A stretch of 64,000 bases of DNA from JAGQRJ01 sp041402045 (GTDB lineage Bacteria > Planctomycetota > J058). The stretch covers positions 46,431 through 110,430 of the forward strand of contig JAWKSZ010000022.1 of the NCBI GenBank assembly GCA_041402045.1, given 5' to 3'. The stretch's first letter is position 1, and the number at the start of each line of letters is the position of its first letter. Of this stretch, positions 44,381 to 52,484 are shown piece by piece. The notes beneath the pieces were generated by a model, which was given only the letters and a program-made list of their open reading frames with translations, was not told the origin of the DNA and did not search any database. A program made the translations under genes and the position numbers.

Positions 44381-45142
44381 GTGTACCTCGTCGCCGCGCA
44401 CCACCTGATCGCGCCGGGCAAGCGCCTGCGAGACGACGCCGCGCTCTGGCGCCGGGTGCGCCGCTACCCCCTCTCGGTGCAGGCGGCCCTCGCCGCCGCC
44501 GAGGCCGTGCGCCCAGCGCTGGTGGAACCGGCCGCCGCCGCCCTGATCAGCCTCGCCCCCTGCGTGGGCGGCTCCGCCGAGCTCCAGGCCTGGGTCGAGC
44601 AGATCGGCGCCAAGGCGCAGACCGGCACGCTGGCCGAGCTGCGGGTGAACCCCACCCACACCCTGCACGCGGTGGACAACCTCGCGCTCAGCGACCTGGC
44701 CCTGGCGCTGGGAAACCATGGCTACGGGCTCGGCCTCGGCGGCGCCCCGGGCCAGGCCTGGGCGGCCCTCGAGCTCGTGCTCGAGCGGCGGGACCCCGAG
44801 GCCCTCGTGCTCGCCGGAGACCACGGCGACAACGCGCCCTACGTCCTCGACACCGCCCAGGGCGTGGCCTGGGCCCTCGCGCGGGAGCCCCGCGCGTTCT
44901 CCTGGGACTGCCTCCGCGGCGGCGCCCCCGCTCAGGGCGAGCCCGACGCCGAGCGCCAGTTCGAGCTCGTGGCGGTCGAGCGCGAGGACGCGCCGGGGAC
45001 GCCCCACCCCTCGGCGTCGTGGGGGCTGGGCCTCGCGTTGAGCGCGCTGCTCGAGGCGCCCCCAGGACCCTTTTCGTATCGCGTCCCCGCGAGCGACGCC
45101 GACGGCCTCGACGCGATCACCCTGCGTTGGGAGGTCGCGTGA
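44381..45142 (+). CDS. Beta-ketoacyl synthase-like N-terminal-domain protein
   Basis: 253 aa, GTG start. Resembles the short ketoacyl-synthase-like proteins (Ketoacyl-synt_2 type) found in aryl-polyene clusters: a half-thiolase fold with RVNPTHTLHAVDNLALSDLA and GLGLGGAPGQAWAALELV. No catalytic Cys is visible in the expected elbow (GGAPGQA), so it is probably structural or regulatory. Overlaps the full ketosynthase gene by 4 nt, in the order seen for chain-length partners. Confidence 0.65.
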   Translation: MYLVAAHHLIAPGKRLRDDAALWRRVRRYPLSVQAALAAAEAVRPALVEPAAAALISLAPCVGGSAELQAWVEQIGAKAQTGTLAELRVNPTHTLHAVDNLALSDLALALGNHGYGLGLGGAPGQAWAALELVLERRDPEALVLAGDHGDNAPYVLDTAQGVAWALAREPRAFSWDCLRGGAPAQGEPDAERQFELVAVEREDAPGTPHPSASWGLGLALSALLEAPPGPFSYRVPASDADGLDAITLRWEVA

Positions 45143-46287
45143 GCGCGCGGGTCGTGATCACCGGCCTCGGCGCGCTCTCGGCGCTGGGCGACTCCCCCGC
45201 CGCCCTGTGGGCGGGGCTCGCCGCGGGGCGCTCGGGGGTCCGCGCGCTCCCGCACCTGGCCGCCTGCGGGACCCGGGTCACGGCGGGCGGCGCGATCGCG
45301 AGCCTGCCCTTCGACACCCCCCAGCGCGAGGTCGAGCTCGGGCGCCGAGCCGCGGACCAGGCCCTGGAGCAGGCGGGCCTCGCCCCCGCGGCCTGCGGGC
45401 TCCTGTGGGCGGCCGGCCTCGACAGCTACCAGCTCGGACCCCAGGGCCTGACCCGCCGCGCGGCGAGCGCCTGCTACCAGGCCCTCGCCCTGCGCCACGG
45501 GCGCCCGCGGCGCATGCTCGCGGTGGCCTGCGCGTCGGGGACCCAGACCGTGGGCGAGGCCGCGTGCCTGATCCGCGCCGGGCGCGCCCAGGCCTGCCTG
45601 GCCGGGGGGAGCTCGACGATCCTGAGCCCGCTCTACGCCAGCGGCTTCGCCGCGCTAGGGGCGGTGGCCGTGGACCTCGCGGGCGAGGACCCGGCCCAGG
45701 CCTGCAAGCCCTTCGACGTGGCCCGGCGCGGGTTCGCCCTGGCCGAGGGCGCGGCGGCCCTGGTCCTCGAGTCCGCCACCCACGCGGCGGCGCGCGGCGC
45801 GCGGGCGCTGGCCGAGGTCGTGGGCTTCGGCACGAGCATGGACGCCTACGACCTCAACCGCCCGCCCCCCGACGGCGCCGGCGCCGAGCGCTGTATCCGC
45901 CGCGCCCTCGAGGACGCCGGCCTAGCGCCGGCGGCGATCGACGCGGTCAACGCCCACGGCACCGGGACCCGGGTCGGCGACCCCGCGGAGGCCGCGGCGC
46001 TGAACCGCGTGTTCGGGACGCCGGGCCCCCCGGTCTCGAGCGTGAAGGGCGCGCTGGGCCACGCCATGGCCGCCTCCGGCGCGCTCGAGGCCGTGGTCGT
46101 GGTCCTCGCCCTCGAGGCCGGCGCGGTCCCACCCACCGTGAACCTCACCCAGCCCGACCCCGAGTGCGCCCTCGACCACGTGCTCGGCGCGCCCCGGACG
46201 CTGCCCCTGACCCACGCGCTCTCCTGCTCCTTCGGCATGGGGGGCCAGAACGCGGCGCTGATCCTGCGCAGGAGCGAGCATGCCTGA
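45139..46287 (+). CDS. 3-oxoacyl-ACP synthase (FabF/type II PKS ketosynthase)
   Basis: 382 aa, GTG start within the preceding stop. Complete Cys-His-His triad: AVACASGTQT (Cys131), NAHGTGTRVGD (His273), KGALGHAMAASG (His308, with the conserved Lys), then CSFGMGGQNAAL. It performs decarboxylative Claisen condensation of malonyl-ACP onto an acyl chain. It is the only catalytically complete ketosynthase in the cluster, so it is the likely chain builder, with 38259 and/or 44381 as partners. Confidence 0.93.
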   Translation: MSARVVITGLGALSALGDSPAALWAGLAAGRSGVRALPHLAACGTRVTAGGAIASLPFDTPQREVELGRRAADQALEQAGLAPAACGLLWAAGLDSYQLGPQGLTRRAASACYQALALRHGRPRRMLAVACASGTQTVGEAACLIRAGRAQACLAGGSSTILSPLYASGFAALGAVAVDLAGEDPAQACKPFDVARRGFALAEGAAALVLESATHAAARGARALAEVVGFGTSMDAYDLNRPPPDGAGAERCIRRALEDAGLAPAAIDAVNAHGTGTRVGDPAEAAALNRVFGTPGPPVSSVKGALGHAMAASGALEAVVVVLALEAGAVPPTVNLTQPDPECALDHVLGAPRTLPLTHALSCSFGMGGQNAALILRRSEHA

Positions 46288-46675
46288 GCCCGAGACCTTG
46301 CCCGCGGTGATCGAGCTCGTGCGCGAGACCCTGGCCCTCGACCCCGACACGCCGGTCGCGCCCACGGACCTCCTGTTCTACGACCACGGCTTCACATCCA
46401 TGGACCTGCTCGACCTGCTGTTCCGGGTCGAGGAGCGCTTCGCGATCAAGATCCCCGAGGGCACCCTCGCCGCGCTCTCCCAAGGCGCGCTGCCCCCGGC
46501 CGAGTTCCAGGGACCGGACGGCGTGCTCACGCCGGAGGGCCGCGCCCAGCTCATGGCGCTCCTGCACGACACGCCGCCCGAGACCTTCCCCGAGCGCGTG
46601 CACCGCCAGAGCCTGCCGCGCTACTGCACCGTGGCCGCGATCGCGCGCCTGGCCGAGCACCAGCGGGGGGTCTGA
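46280..46675 (+). CDS. Acyl carrier protein with C-terminal extension (second of two)
   Basis: 131 aa, overlapping the ketosynthase by 8 nt. Carrier signature DHGFTSMDLLDLLFRVEERF with the phosphopantetheine serine in TSMD, then FAIKIPEG. The segment after residue ~70 is longer than in a housekeeping ACP (about 80 aa). Dedicated ACP of the type II system. Confidence 0.88.
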   Translation: MPEPETLPAVIELVRETLALDPDTPVAPTDLLFYDHGFTSMDLLDLLFRVEERFAIKIPEGTLAALSQGALPPAEFQGPDGVLTPEGRAQLMALLHDTPPETFPERVHRQSLPRYCTVAAIARLAEHQRGV

Positions 46676-46678
46676 CGC

Positions 46679-47137
46679 GTGTTCGAGTGGATCGAGGCGC
46701 TGACGATCACGGGCGACGCGGCGCGCGCGCGCGCCTTCGTGCCCCACGACCTGCCCCAGCTCGCCGACCACTTCCCCGGGCAGCCCCTCGTCCCGGGCTC
46801 GCTGCTGCTCGAGCTCCTGGCCCAGACCGGCGGGCCCCTGGCGGAGGCCGCCTGCCCCGAGGCGCGCTGGGCGCTCCTCGGCCTGGTGCGCAGCGCGAGC
46901 TTCCCTGCGCCCACGCCGCTCGCGGCCCCCGGGGTCCGGCTCGCGCTCTCGGCGGAGCTGACCCGACTCGAGCCCTCGAGCGCCTGCGTGCGCGCGCGGG
47001 CCCAGGTCGCGGGGGAGGACCGCGCCCGGGCCGAGCTGGTGTTCACGCTGCAGCCGGCGGGCCCGGGCTGGGAGCCCGCCCTCGCCGCCCGCGCCGCGCG
47101 GCTCGCGCGCTGGCGCGCGGCCTGGGAGGGCCCGTGA
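46679..47137 (+). CDS. Hot-dog fold 3-hydroxyacyl-ACP dehydratase (FabZ/ApeP-like)
   Basis: 152 aa, GTG start. FabZ-type active-site stretch DHFPGQPLVPGSLLLELLAQ (His and downstream Glu typical of dehydratases). Removes water from the beta-hydroxyacyl-ACP made by the ketoreductase. The stop overlaps the next gene by 4 nt. Confidence 0.85.
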   Translation: MFEWIEALTITGDAARARAFVPHDLPQLADHFPGQPLVPGSLLLELLAQTGGPLAEAACPEARWALLGLVRSASFPAPTPLAAPGVRLALSAELTRLEPSSACVRARAQVAGEDRARAELVFTLQPAGPGWEPALAARAARLARWRAAWEGP

Positions 47138-48189
47138 GCGAAGCCCTGATCCTCGGCAGCGGACCCGCCGGGCTCGCCGCGGCGGTGTGCCTGCGGCGCC
47201 ACGGGATCCCCGCGACCGTGCTCGAGGCGGGCCCCCGGCCCAGCCACGGCTGGAAGCTCCTCGACCCCGAGGTGCGCCTGCTCACCCCGCAGGCCCTCTC
47301 CCGACTCCCGGGCATGGAGTTCGCCCCCGACCTCCCGACCTACCTCTCCCTCGGCAGCTACGCCCACGAGCTCGATCGCTACCGCGAGCGCCACGGCGTC
47401 GCGGTCGCCTGCGGCGCGCGCGCGATCGCCGTGCGCCCGCGCTACGGGCGGTTCGAGGTCGACGTGCTCGAGGCCGGCGTCGTGCACACGCGCTCGGCGC
47501 GCTGGGTGATCGACGCCAGCGGGAACACCACGCACCCCGTCCTCCCCGCGGACGCCCCCGCGCGCCCGCCCTGGCCGGCGCTGCACGCGCGCGACGTGCG
47601 CCCCGACGACCTGGCTCAGGCGCGGCGGCTGCTGGTCGTCGGCAGCGGGACCTCGGCCCGGGAGACCGTCGAGACCTACCGCCGGGTGGCCCCCTCGAGC
47701 GCCGAGCTCGTGCTCGCCGCCCGCTCGGCGCCGAACGCCGTGCCCCGGAGCGTGCTCGGCGTCGACAGCCACTACTGGGTGTGGGCCCTCGAGTTCTGGC
47801 CCGGGCACTGGCCGGGTCCGCACCACGGCTGGACCCGCGACCCTGCCCTCGGCCAGGGCCTCGCCCGCGCGCTGCGCTCGGGCGCGATCCGGAACCTGGG
47901 CGCGATCGAGCGCTGGGAGCCGACGGTCGTGGGCGAGCACGGGAGCTTCGCCCCGGACCTCGTGGTCTACGCCACGGGCTACCGCCACCCGGCCGCGCAC
48001 CTGGGGGACCTCGTGCGGCGCACGCACCGCGACGAGCCCGCGCTGGTCCGCGCCGCGGCGCCCGGCGTCCCCGGGCTCTACGCGCTCGGGGTGCACTACG
48101 GGCGCAGCCTGGCCTCGAGCTTCCTGCGCGGGATCGCGCGGGACGCCCGGGCCGTCGCGCGCCGGATCGCGCGGGAGGCCGGCCGGTGA
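47134..48189 (+). CDS. FAD-dependent oxidoreductase (flavin monooxygenase/CzcO-like)
   Basis: 351 aa, GTG start in the previous stop. N-terminal FAD-binding GSGPAGLAAAVCLRRHG, an NAD(P)-binding loop VVGSGTSARE at about residue 170, and the late FAD motif LVVYATGYRHP: the three-motif layout of FMO/CzcO proteins. Could hydroxylate, oxidise or desaturate a chain. The substrate is not readable; cluster context suggests the product of the ketosynthase system. Confidence 0.85.
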   Translation: MSEALILGSGPAGLAAAVCLRRHGIPATVLEAGPRPSHGWKLLDPEVRLLTPQALSRLPGMEFAPDLPTYLSLGSYAHELDRYRERHGVAVACGARAIAVRPRYGRFEVDVLEAGVVHTRSARWVIDASGNTTHPVLPADAPARPPWPALHARDVRPDDLAQARRLLVVGSGTSARETVETYRRVAPSSAELVLAARSAPNAVPRSVLGVDSHYWVWALEFWPGHWPGPHHGWTRDPALGQGLARALRSGAIRNLGAIERWEPTVVGEHGSFAPDLVVYATGYRHPAAHLGDLVRRTHRDEPALVRAAAPGVPGLYALGVHYGRSLASSFLRGIARDARAVARRIAREAGR

Positions 48190-49118
48190 AGGCGGCGCGG
48201 GTCACCCGCTTCGGCGGGCCGGAGGTGCTGGAGGTCGAGGAACGCCCGCGCCCCGAGCCCGGACCGGGGGAGGTCGTGCTCGAGGTGCACGCGGCGGGGG
48301 TCGGGTTCGCGGACCTGCTCCAGCGCGAGGGCGCCTACCCCGGCGGCCCGCGTCCGCCCTTCGTCCCCGGGAGCGAGGCCGCGGGCGTGGTCGTCGCGAG
48401 GGGGGAGGGCGTGGACCTGCCCCTCGGCGCGCGGGTGATCGCGCTGACCGCGGGCGGGCTCTACGCGACCCACGCCCGCGTCCCCGCCGCGCGCTGCGCC
48501 CCCTGGCCCGCGAGCCTCGACGCGCCCCACGCCGCGGCCCTCGGGGTCTCGGGGCTGACCGCGCTGGGCGCGCTGGTGCGCGTGGCCCGGGCGCAGGAGG
48601 GCGAGACGGTGTGGATCCCCGCCGCCGGCGGCGCGCTGGGGGGCGTCGCGCTCCAGGTCGCCGCTTGCCTCGGGCTGCGCGCGGTGGCCTTCGCCTCGAC
48701 GGCGGAGAAGCGCGCGCTCGCCGCCGAGTCCTACGCCTACGCCGACGCGCGCGAGGCCCCGCCCCCGGACGTGGTCCTCGACGGCGTGGGCGGCGACTTC
48801 CAGCGCGTCGCCCTGCGCCGGCTGCGCCCCTTCGGGCGCCTGATCGCGGTCGGCGCGAGCGCGGGACCGCCCCCGGCGGTCGACCCTCTGGGTCTCCTGC
48901 ACGCGAGCGCCGGGCTCCAGGGCTTCCACCTGCGCGCGCTGCTCGCCGAGCCCGCCGAGGTCGCCGGGTTGTGGCGCACGCTCACGGGGTGGGTCGACGC
49001 CGGGCGGCTGACCCCGACGGTCTCCGGGGTCTTCCCCCTCTGCGACGCCGGGGCGGCGCAGACCTCACTCCTCGACCGCGCGCGGGTGGGGAAGCCCGTG
49101 CTCGAGGTCGGGCCGTGA
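48186..49118 (+). CDS. MDR-family NADPH:quinone oxidoreductase / enoyl reductase-like protein
   Basis: 310 aa, GTG start overlapping the previous stop. GroES-like N-terminus (VHAAGVGFADLLQREGAYPG), GALGGVALQVAACLGLRAVA as nucleotide-binding loop, and VLDGVGGDFQ. No zinc ligands. The family includes quinone reductases and trans-acting enoyl reductases, so it could saturate double bonds in the nascent chain. Confidence 0.88.
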   Translation: MKAARVTRFGGPEVLEVEERPRPEPGPGEVVLEVHAAGVGFADLLQREGAYPGGPRPPFVPGSEAAGVVVARGEGVDLPLGARVIALTAGGLYATHARVPAARCAPWPASLDAPHAAALGVSGLTALGALVRVARAQEGETVWIPAAGGALGGVALQVAACLGLRAVAFASTAEKRALAAESYAYADAREAPPPDVVLDGVGGDFQRVALRRLRPFGRLIAVGASAGPPPAVDPLGLLHASAGLQGFHLRALLAEPAEVAGLWRTLTGWVDAGRLTPTVSGVFPLCDAGAAQTSLLDRARVGKPVLEVGP

Positions 49119-50395
49119 CCCGCCTGACCCAGGTCGACGCGTTCTTCGTGGCCTACCAGCAGGCCCACGGCGTGGCGCTCCAGCTCGCCTGCGAGGCCGA
49201 GCTCGAGGGCCCGCTCGCGCGCCCGCAGCTCGAGCGCGCCCTGCGCCACACCGTCCGGCGCTGGCCCCAGCTCGGGCAGCGGCTACGCGCCGGGCTGGTC
49301 GGCGTGCGCTGGGCGGGGGCGCCGCGGCTCGAGCTGGAGCAGGGCCCGGCGGAGGAGTCCAGCGCCTGGCGCAACCGCCTGGTCGACCCCTTCCGCGAGG
49401 CGCCCTGCGCCGTGCGCTGGTCGCCGACCCCGCGAGGCGGGCGCGTGGCGTTCCGCTTCCACCACGCCGTCGCCGACGGCGAGGCGGTCTACACCGTGGT
49501 CCAGGCCGTCCTCGAGAGCGCCGCGCGCGCGAGCGCCGGGCGCGAGCCCGAGCCGCGGGACCCGCGCCCGGCGGAGCACCCGTTCGGCGTGGGCAGCCTG
49601 CTCCGGGGACGGCGCGGGACCTGGCGCAGCATGTGGCAGAGCCTGCGCGGGCTCCAGCGCGAGGCCAAGCAGAACGACAGCACGCGCCTGGCCCTGGCCT
49701 CGACCGACCCGGGCCCGGTGCGGGTCGACACCTACCGCCTGGGCGCCCGGGAGCTCGCGACCCTCGGCCTGCGCGCGCGGGCGTTCGAGGTGACCTCGAA
49801 CCTCTGCGTCGCCGCGTGCTGGGCCCGGGCGCTCTCACGCTTCAACGCTGCCCGCGGCGTCGACCCGGGGAGCAAGCTCAGCCTCGAGGTCCCGTTCTCG
49901 GTGCGCCGCGGTCCCGCGACCGAGGTGCTCGGGAACCTCGTCTCGCCGCTCGTGCTCTCGGGGCCCGGGCGCGCGCCAGTCGGCGTCCTCGCCCGGCGCT
50001 ACGGCCAGCAGTGGCGCACCCAGCGCGCGGCCCGCGCGCACCTGGCCATGCCCTTCTTCACCGCCCCCGGGCGCTTCCTGCCCTGGCCCGTGTTCCGCCG
50101 ACTGGCGGCGGACGAGGCCTGGAGCGGCTTCGCCAGCGGCCACTACACCTGGCTCGAGGACCCCCAGGGCCTGGGCCCCTCGATCGCCGCCGCCTCCGAC
50201 GGCGCGCTGCGCCTCACCGACTACCTCATGCACCCGCCGGTGTGCCGGACCATGGGCGCGACCCTGGTCGCCTACCGCGCCGGGGACGCCCTGAACCTCT
50301 ACCTCGCGACCCGCACCACCGCGCTCTCCGTCGAGGCTGCGCGGGAGCTCGGTTGCTGCTTGCTGGACGAGCTGCGCGCGGTGATCGAGGCCTGA
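49115..50395 (+). CDS. Condensation/WS-DGAT-fold acyltransferase
   Basis: 426 aa, GTG start overlapping the previous stop. Catalytic HHxxxDG as FRFHHAVADGEAVYT (about residue 115). The layout resembles wax ester synthase/DGAT and PapA-type enzymes that transfer an acyl chain from ACP or CoA to an alcohol or amine (LDVP-like second-half motif as LSLEVPFSVRRG). It is last in the operon, so it probably offloads or esterifies the final product. Confidence 0.82.
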   Translation: MTRLTQVDAFFVAYQQAHGVALQLACEAELEGPLARPQLERALRHTVRRWPQLGQRLRAGLVGVRWAGAPRLELEQGPAEESSAWRNRLVDPFREAPCAVRWSPTPRGGRVAFRFHHAVADGEAVYTVVQAVLESAARASAGREPEPRDPRPAEHPFGVGSLLRGRRGTWRSMWQSLRGLQREAKQNDSTRLALASTDPGPVRVDTYRLGARELATLGLRARAFEVTSNLCVAACWARALSRFNAARGVDPGSKLSLEVPFSVRRGPATEVLGNLVSPLVLSGPGRAPVGVLARRYGQQWRTQRAARAHLAMPFFTAPGRFLPWPVFRRLAADEAWSGFASGHYTWLEDPQGLGPSIAAASDGALRLTDYLMHPPVCRTMGATLVAYRAGDALNLYLATRTTALSVEAARELGCCLLDELRAVIEA

Positions 50396-50402
50396 GGCGC
50401 CG

Positions 50403-52205
50403 CTACTTCTGCATGATCTGGGCGCCGAGTTCGCGCTGGGCGAACTTGACCAGGGGCTCCTCGTAGACCGAGCTCCCGCCGCCGCCCGCGGCGCCGGGGG
50501 CGCCGGGGCCGTCCCGCGGCTCGAGGCGCTCGAGGCGCAGGCGCACCGGCTGACCCATGGCCTGCTGCATGAGGCCCGAGAGGATCTCCTGGTTGCGCGC
50601 CGACTCGATCTGCCCGAAGAGCATGGGGCTCGCGCTGAGCACCAGCACCAGCTCGTCGCCGTCGGGGCGGAGCTGGGGCTTCATTTTCTCCAGCATGCTG
50701 GGCAGGAGCCCGCCCTGGGCGCGGAGCTCGTCCAGGGTCCAGCGGAAGGCCTCGTCGGGGCTGCGCTGGGTCGCGACCGCCGCCGGCGCGGCCTTGGCAG
50801 CCGGCGCGCTCGCGACCTCGCCCTGCCACTCGGCGCGCGCGGGCTCCTCGCGCTGCTGCGGGCGGCCGGGGTAGTCGTAGCCCTGGCGCGCCGGGGCCGC
50901 GCCGCGGGAGGTCGAGCCGCGGGTGCTCGTCGGGTTCTTGGGCGGCGCGCTCGGGGGCGTCTGCGGGCCGCGCGGCGGGGGACCGCCCTGGGGACCGCGG
51001 GAGCCGCCGCCTCCCGGGGTGGGCGCGGGGGCCGGCCCGGCGCCCACGCCGCCGCCGCCGAGGCTCTCCTCCAACCGCTCGAGCCGGGTCAGGAGCTCGC
51101 CGATCGGGCGCAGCTCGCGGGCGCGGGCCAGGCGCGCCAGGGTCACCTCGAGCACGACCCGCGGCTCGCGGGCCAGGCGCAGGCGCTGGCTGGTCTCCTC
51201 CAGGAGCTGCAGGCACAGGAGCAGCGCCTCGAGGGCCAAGCCCTCGGCCACCGGCTGCAGGGCCGCCGCCGCGTGCCCGGTCTCCTGGACGAGGGGCGAG
51301 TCGGCGCCGCAGGTCTTGAGGTAGAGCGCGGCCCGCAGCGCGTCCTGGAGCTCCTCGAGGAAGGTCGTGACCCGCCCGCCCTGGCTGAGGTAGGCGTCGA
51401 GGCACTCGAGCAGGGTCCCGGCCTCGCCCTGGATCAGCGCGCTCAGGACCGCGTCGACCGCGTCCCCGGTGAGCGCGCCCAGGAGCTCGGCCACCTGCGG
51501 CGCGTCGATCTGCCCGGCCTCGCCCAGGGTCACCACCTGGTCCAGGAGCTTCTGCGCGTCGCGCATGGAGCCTCGCGCGCGGCGCGCGACCAAGGCCAGC
51601 GCCGCGGGGCTGATCGAGAGCCCCTCCTGCTCGGCGATCTGCCCCAGGCGCGCCTCGAGGTCCTGGCGCGTGCTCTGGCGGAAGTTGAACACCTGGGCCC
51701 GCGAGCGAATCGTGGTCGGGACCTTGTGCAGCTCGGTGGTCGCGAGCACGAAGCGCACGTGCTCGGGGGCCTCCTCGAAGGTCTTGAGCAGGGCGTCGAA
51801 GGCCACCCGGCTGAGCTGGTGCACCTCGTCCAGAATGTAGACCTTGAACCGCGAGCCCTGCGGGCGGTAGCGCGTGTTCTGCCGGATCCGCTCGGCGTCG
51901 TCCACGCCGCGGTTGCTCGCGGCGTCGATCTCGATCACGTCCAGGGCCTCGCCGCGGTCGATGCTCTGACACACGTCGCACTCGAGGCAGGGGCGGCCCT
52001 CCTGGGCCTTGGGGCAGTTCAACGCCTTGGCGAAGATCCGCGCCATGGAGGTCTTGCCCACGCCGTGGGTCCCGCTGAAGAGGTAGGCGGGGGCCGTGCG
52101 CTCGCGGGCGACCTGGTTGCGCAGGGCCTCGGCGATCGCGGACTGGCCGACCACCTCTTCGAAGGTCCGCGGGCGGTATTTACGCGCGTAGGCGACGTGG
52201 CTCAT
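50403..52205 (-). CDS. dnaX: DNA polymerase III subunits gamma/tau
   Basis: 600 aa. RarA/AAA+ domain with MSHVAYARKYRPRTFEEVVG at the start, Walker A FSGTHGVGKTS, the zinc-module cysteines CPKAQEGRPCLECDVC, Walker B YILDEVHQLS and sensor SRAQVFNFR. A central collar and a long Pro/Gly/Ser-rich linker (~residues 380-470) lead to a C-terminal tau-like segment. It loads the beta clamp and joins polymerase cores. The usual ybaB/recR partners are not next to it. Confidence 0.96.
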   Translation of the reverse strand: MSHVAYARKYRPRTFEEVVGQSAIAEALRNQVARERTAPAYLFSGTHGVGKTSMARIFAKALNCPKAQEGRPCLECDVCQSIDRGEALDVIEIDAASNRGVDDAERIRQNTRYRPQGSRFKVYILDEVHQLSRVAFDALLKTFEEAPEHVRFVLATTELHKVPTTIRSRAQVFNFRQSTRQDLEARLGQIAEQEGLSISPAALALVARRARGSMRDAQKLLDQVVTLGEAGQIDAPQVAELLGALTGDAVDAVLSALIQGEAGTLLECLDAYLSQGGRVTTFLEELQDALRAALYLKTCGADSPLVQETGHAAAALQPVAEGLALEALLLCLQLLEETSQRLRLAREPRVVLEVTLARLARARELRPIGELLTRLERLEESLGGGGVGAGPAPAPTPGGGGSRGPQGGPPPRGPQTPPSAPPKNPTSTRGSTSRGAAPARQGYDYPGRPQQREEPARAEWQGEVASAPAAKAAPAAVATQRSPDEAFRWTLDELRAQGGLLPSMLEKMKPQLRPDGDELVLVLSASPMLFGQIESARNQEILSGLMQQAMGQPVRLRLERLEPRDGPGAPGAAGGGGSSVYEEPLVKFAQRELGAQIMQK

Positions 52206-52484
52206 GGACGCTCCAAGGGTCGAAGCCTCACTCTAGGGCAGCGCCCGGCGCCAGGCCACCCGCGACCTGGGCCCCGGCCGGCTTTTCAGCGCCGTGGAGA
52301 AGTGGAGAAGTTCCTCTGCGGGCGGGCGGGCTGTGCCGCGGCGGTGCGGAGGCGGGTAGAGGGGCTCGAACCGCCGCGGAGCCGCGAGGCTCCGGCCAGG
52401 ACGAGAGGAGGAAGGTTGCTCCGCCCACCCGGGAGCGCGGACTGCGGTTCGAGCGCGTCTGCCTGCCACCCGCGGCAGCGTGGT
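52206..52484. other. 279-bp spacer with an 11-bp inverted repeat
   Basis: GCTCGAACCGC (52364-52374) and GCGGTTCGAGC (52444-52454) form a perfect inverted repeat across 69 nt of GC-rich sequence. Possibly a structured RNA, but no known family could be matched. Confidence 0.4.

Noticed and set aside
38259..50395. Calling the cluster a ladderane or aryl-polyene pathway
   Set aside because: Shared FabF/FabZ/ACP/SDR and radical SAM genes are suggestive, but no phytoene-desaturase-like gene (ladderane) and no ammonia-lyase or complete Ape set (aryl polyene) is visible.
52206..52484. tRNA or signal-recognition-particle RNA next to dnaX
   Set aside because: GGTTCGAGC looks like a T-loop, and GGCCAGG...GGAGGAAGG recalls the SRP core, but neither the cloverleaf stems nor the SRP GGAAGGAAGCAG motif is present.
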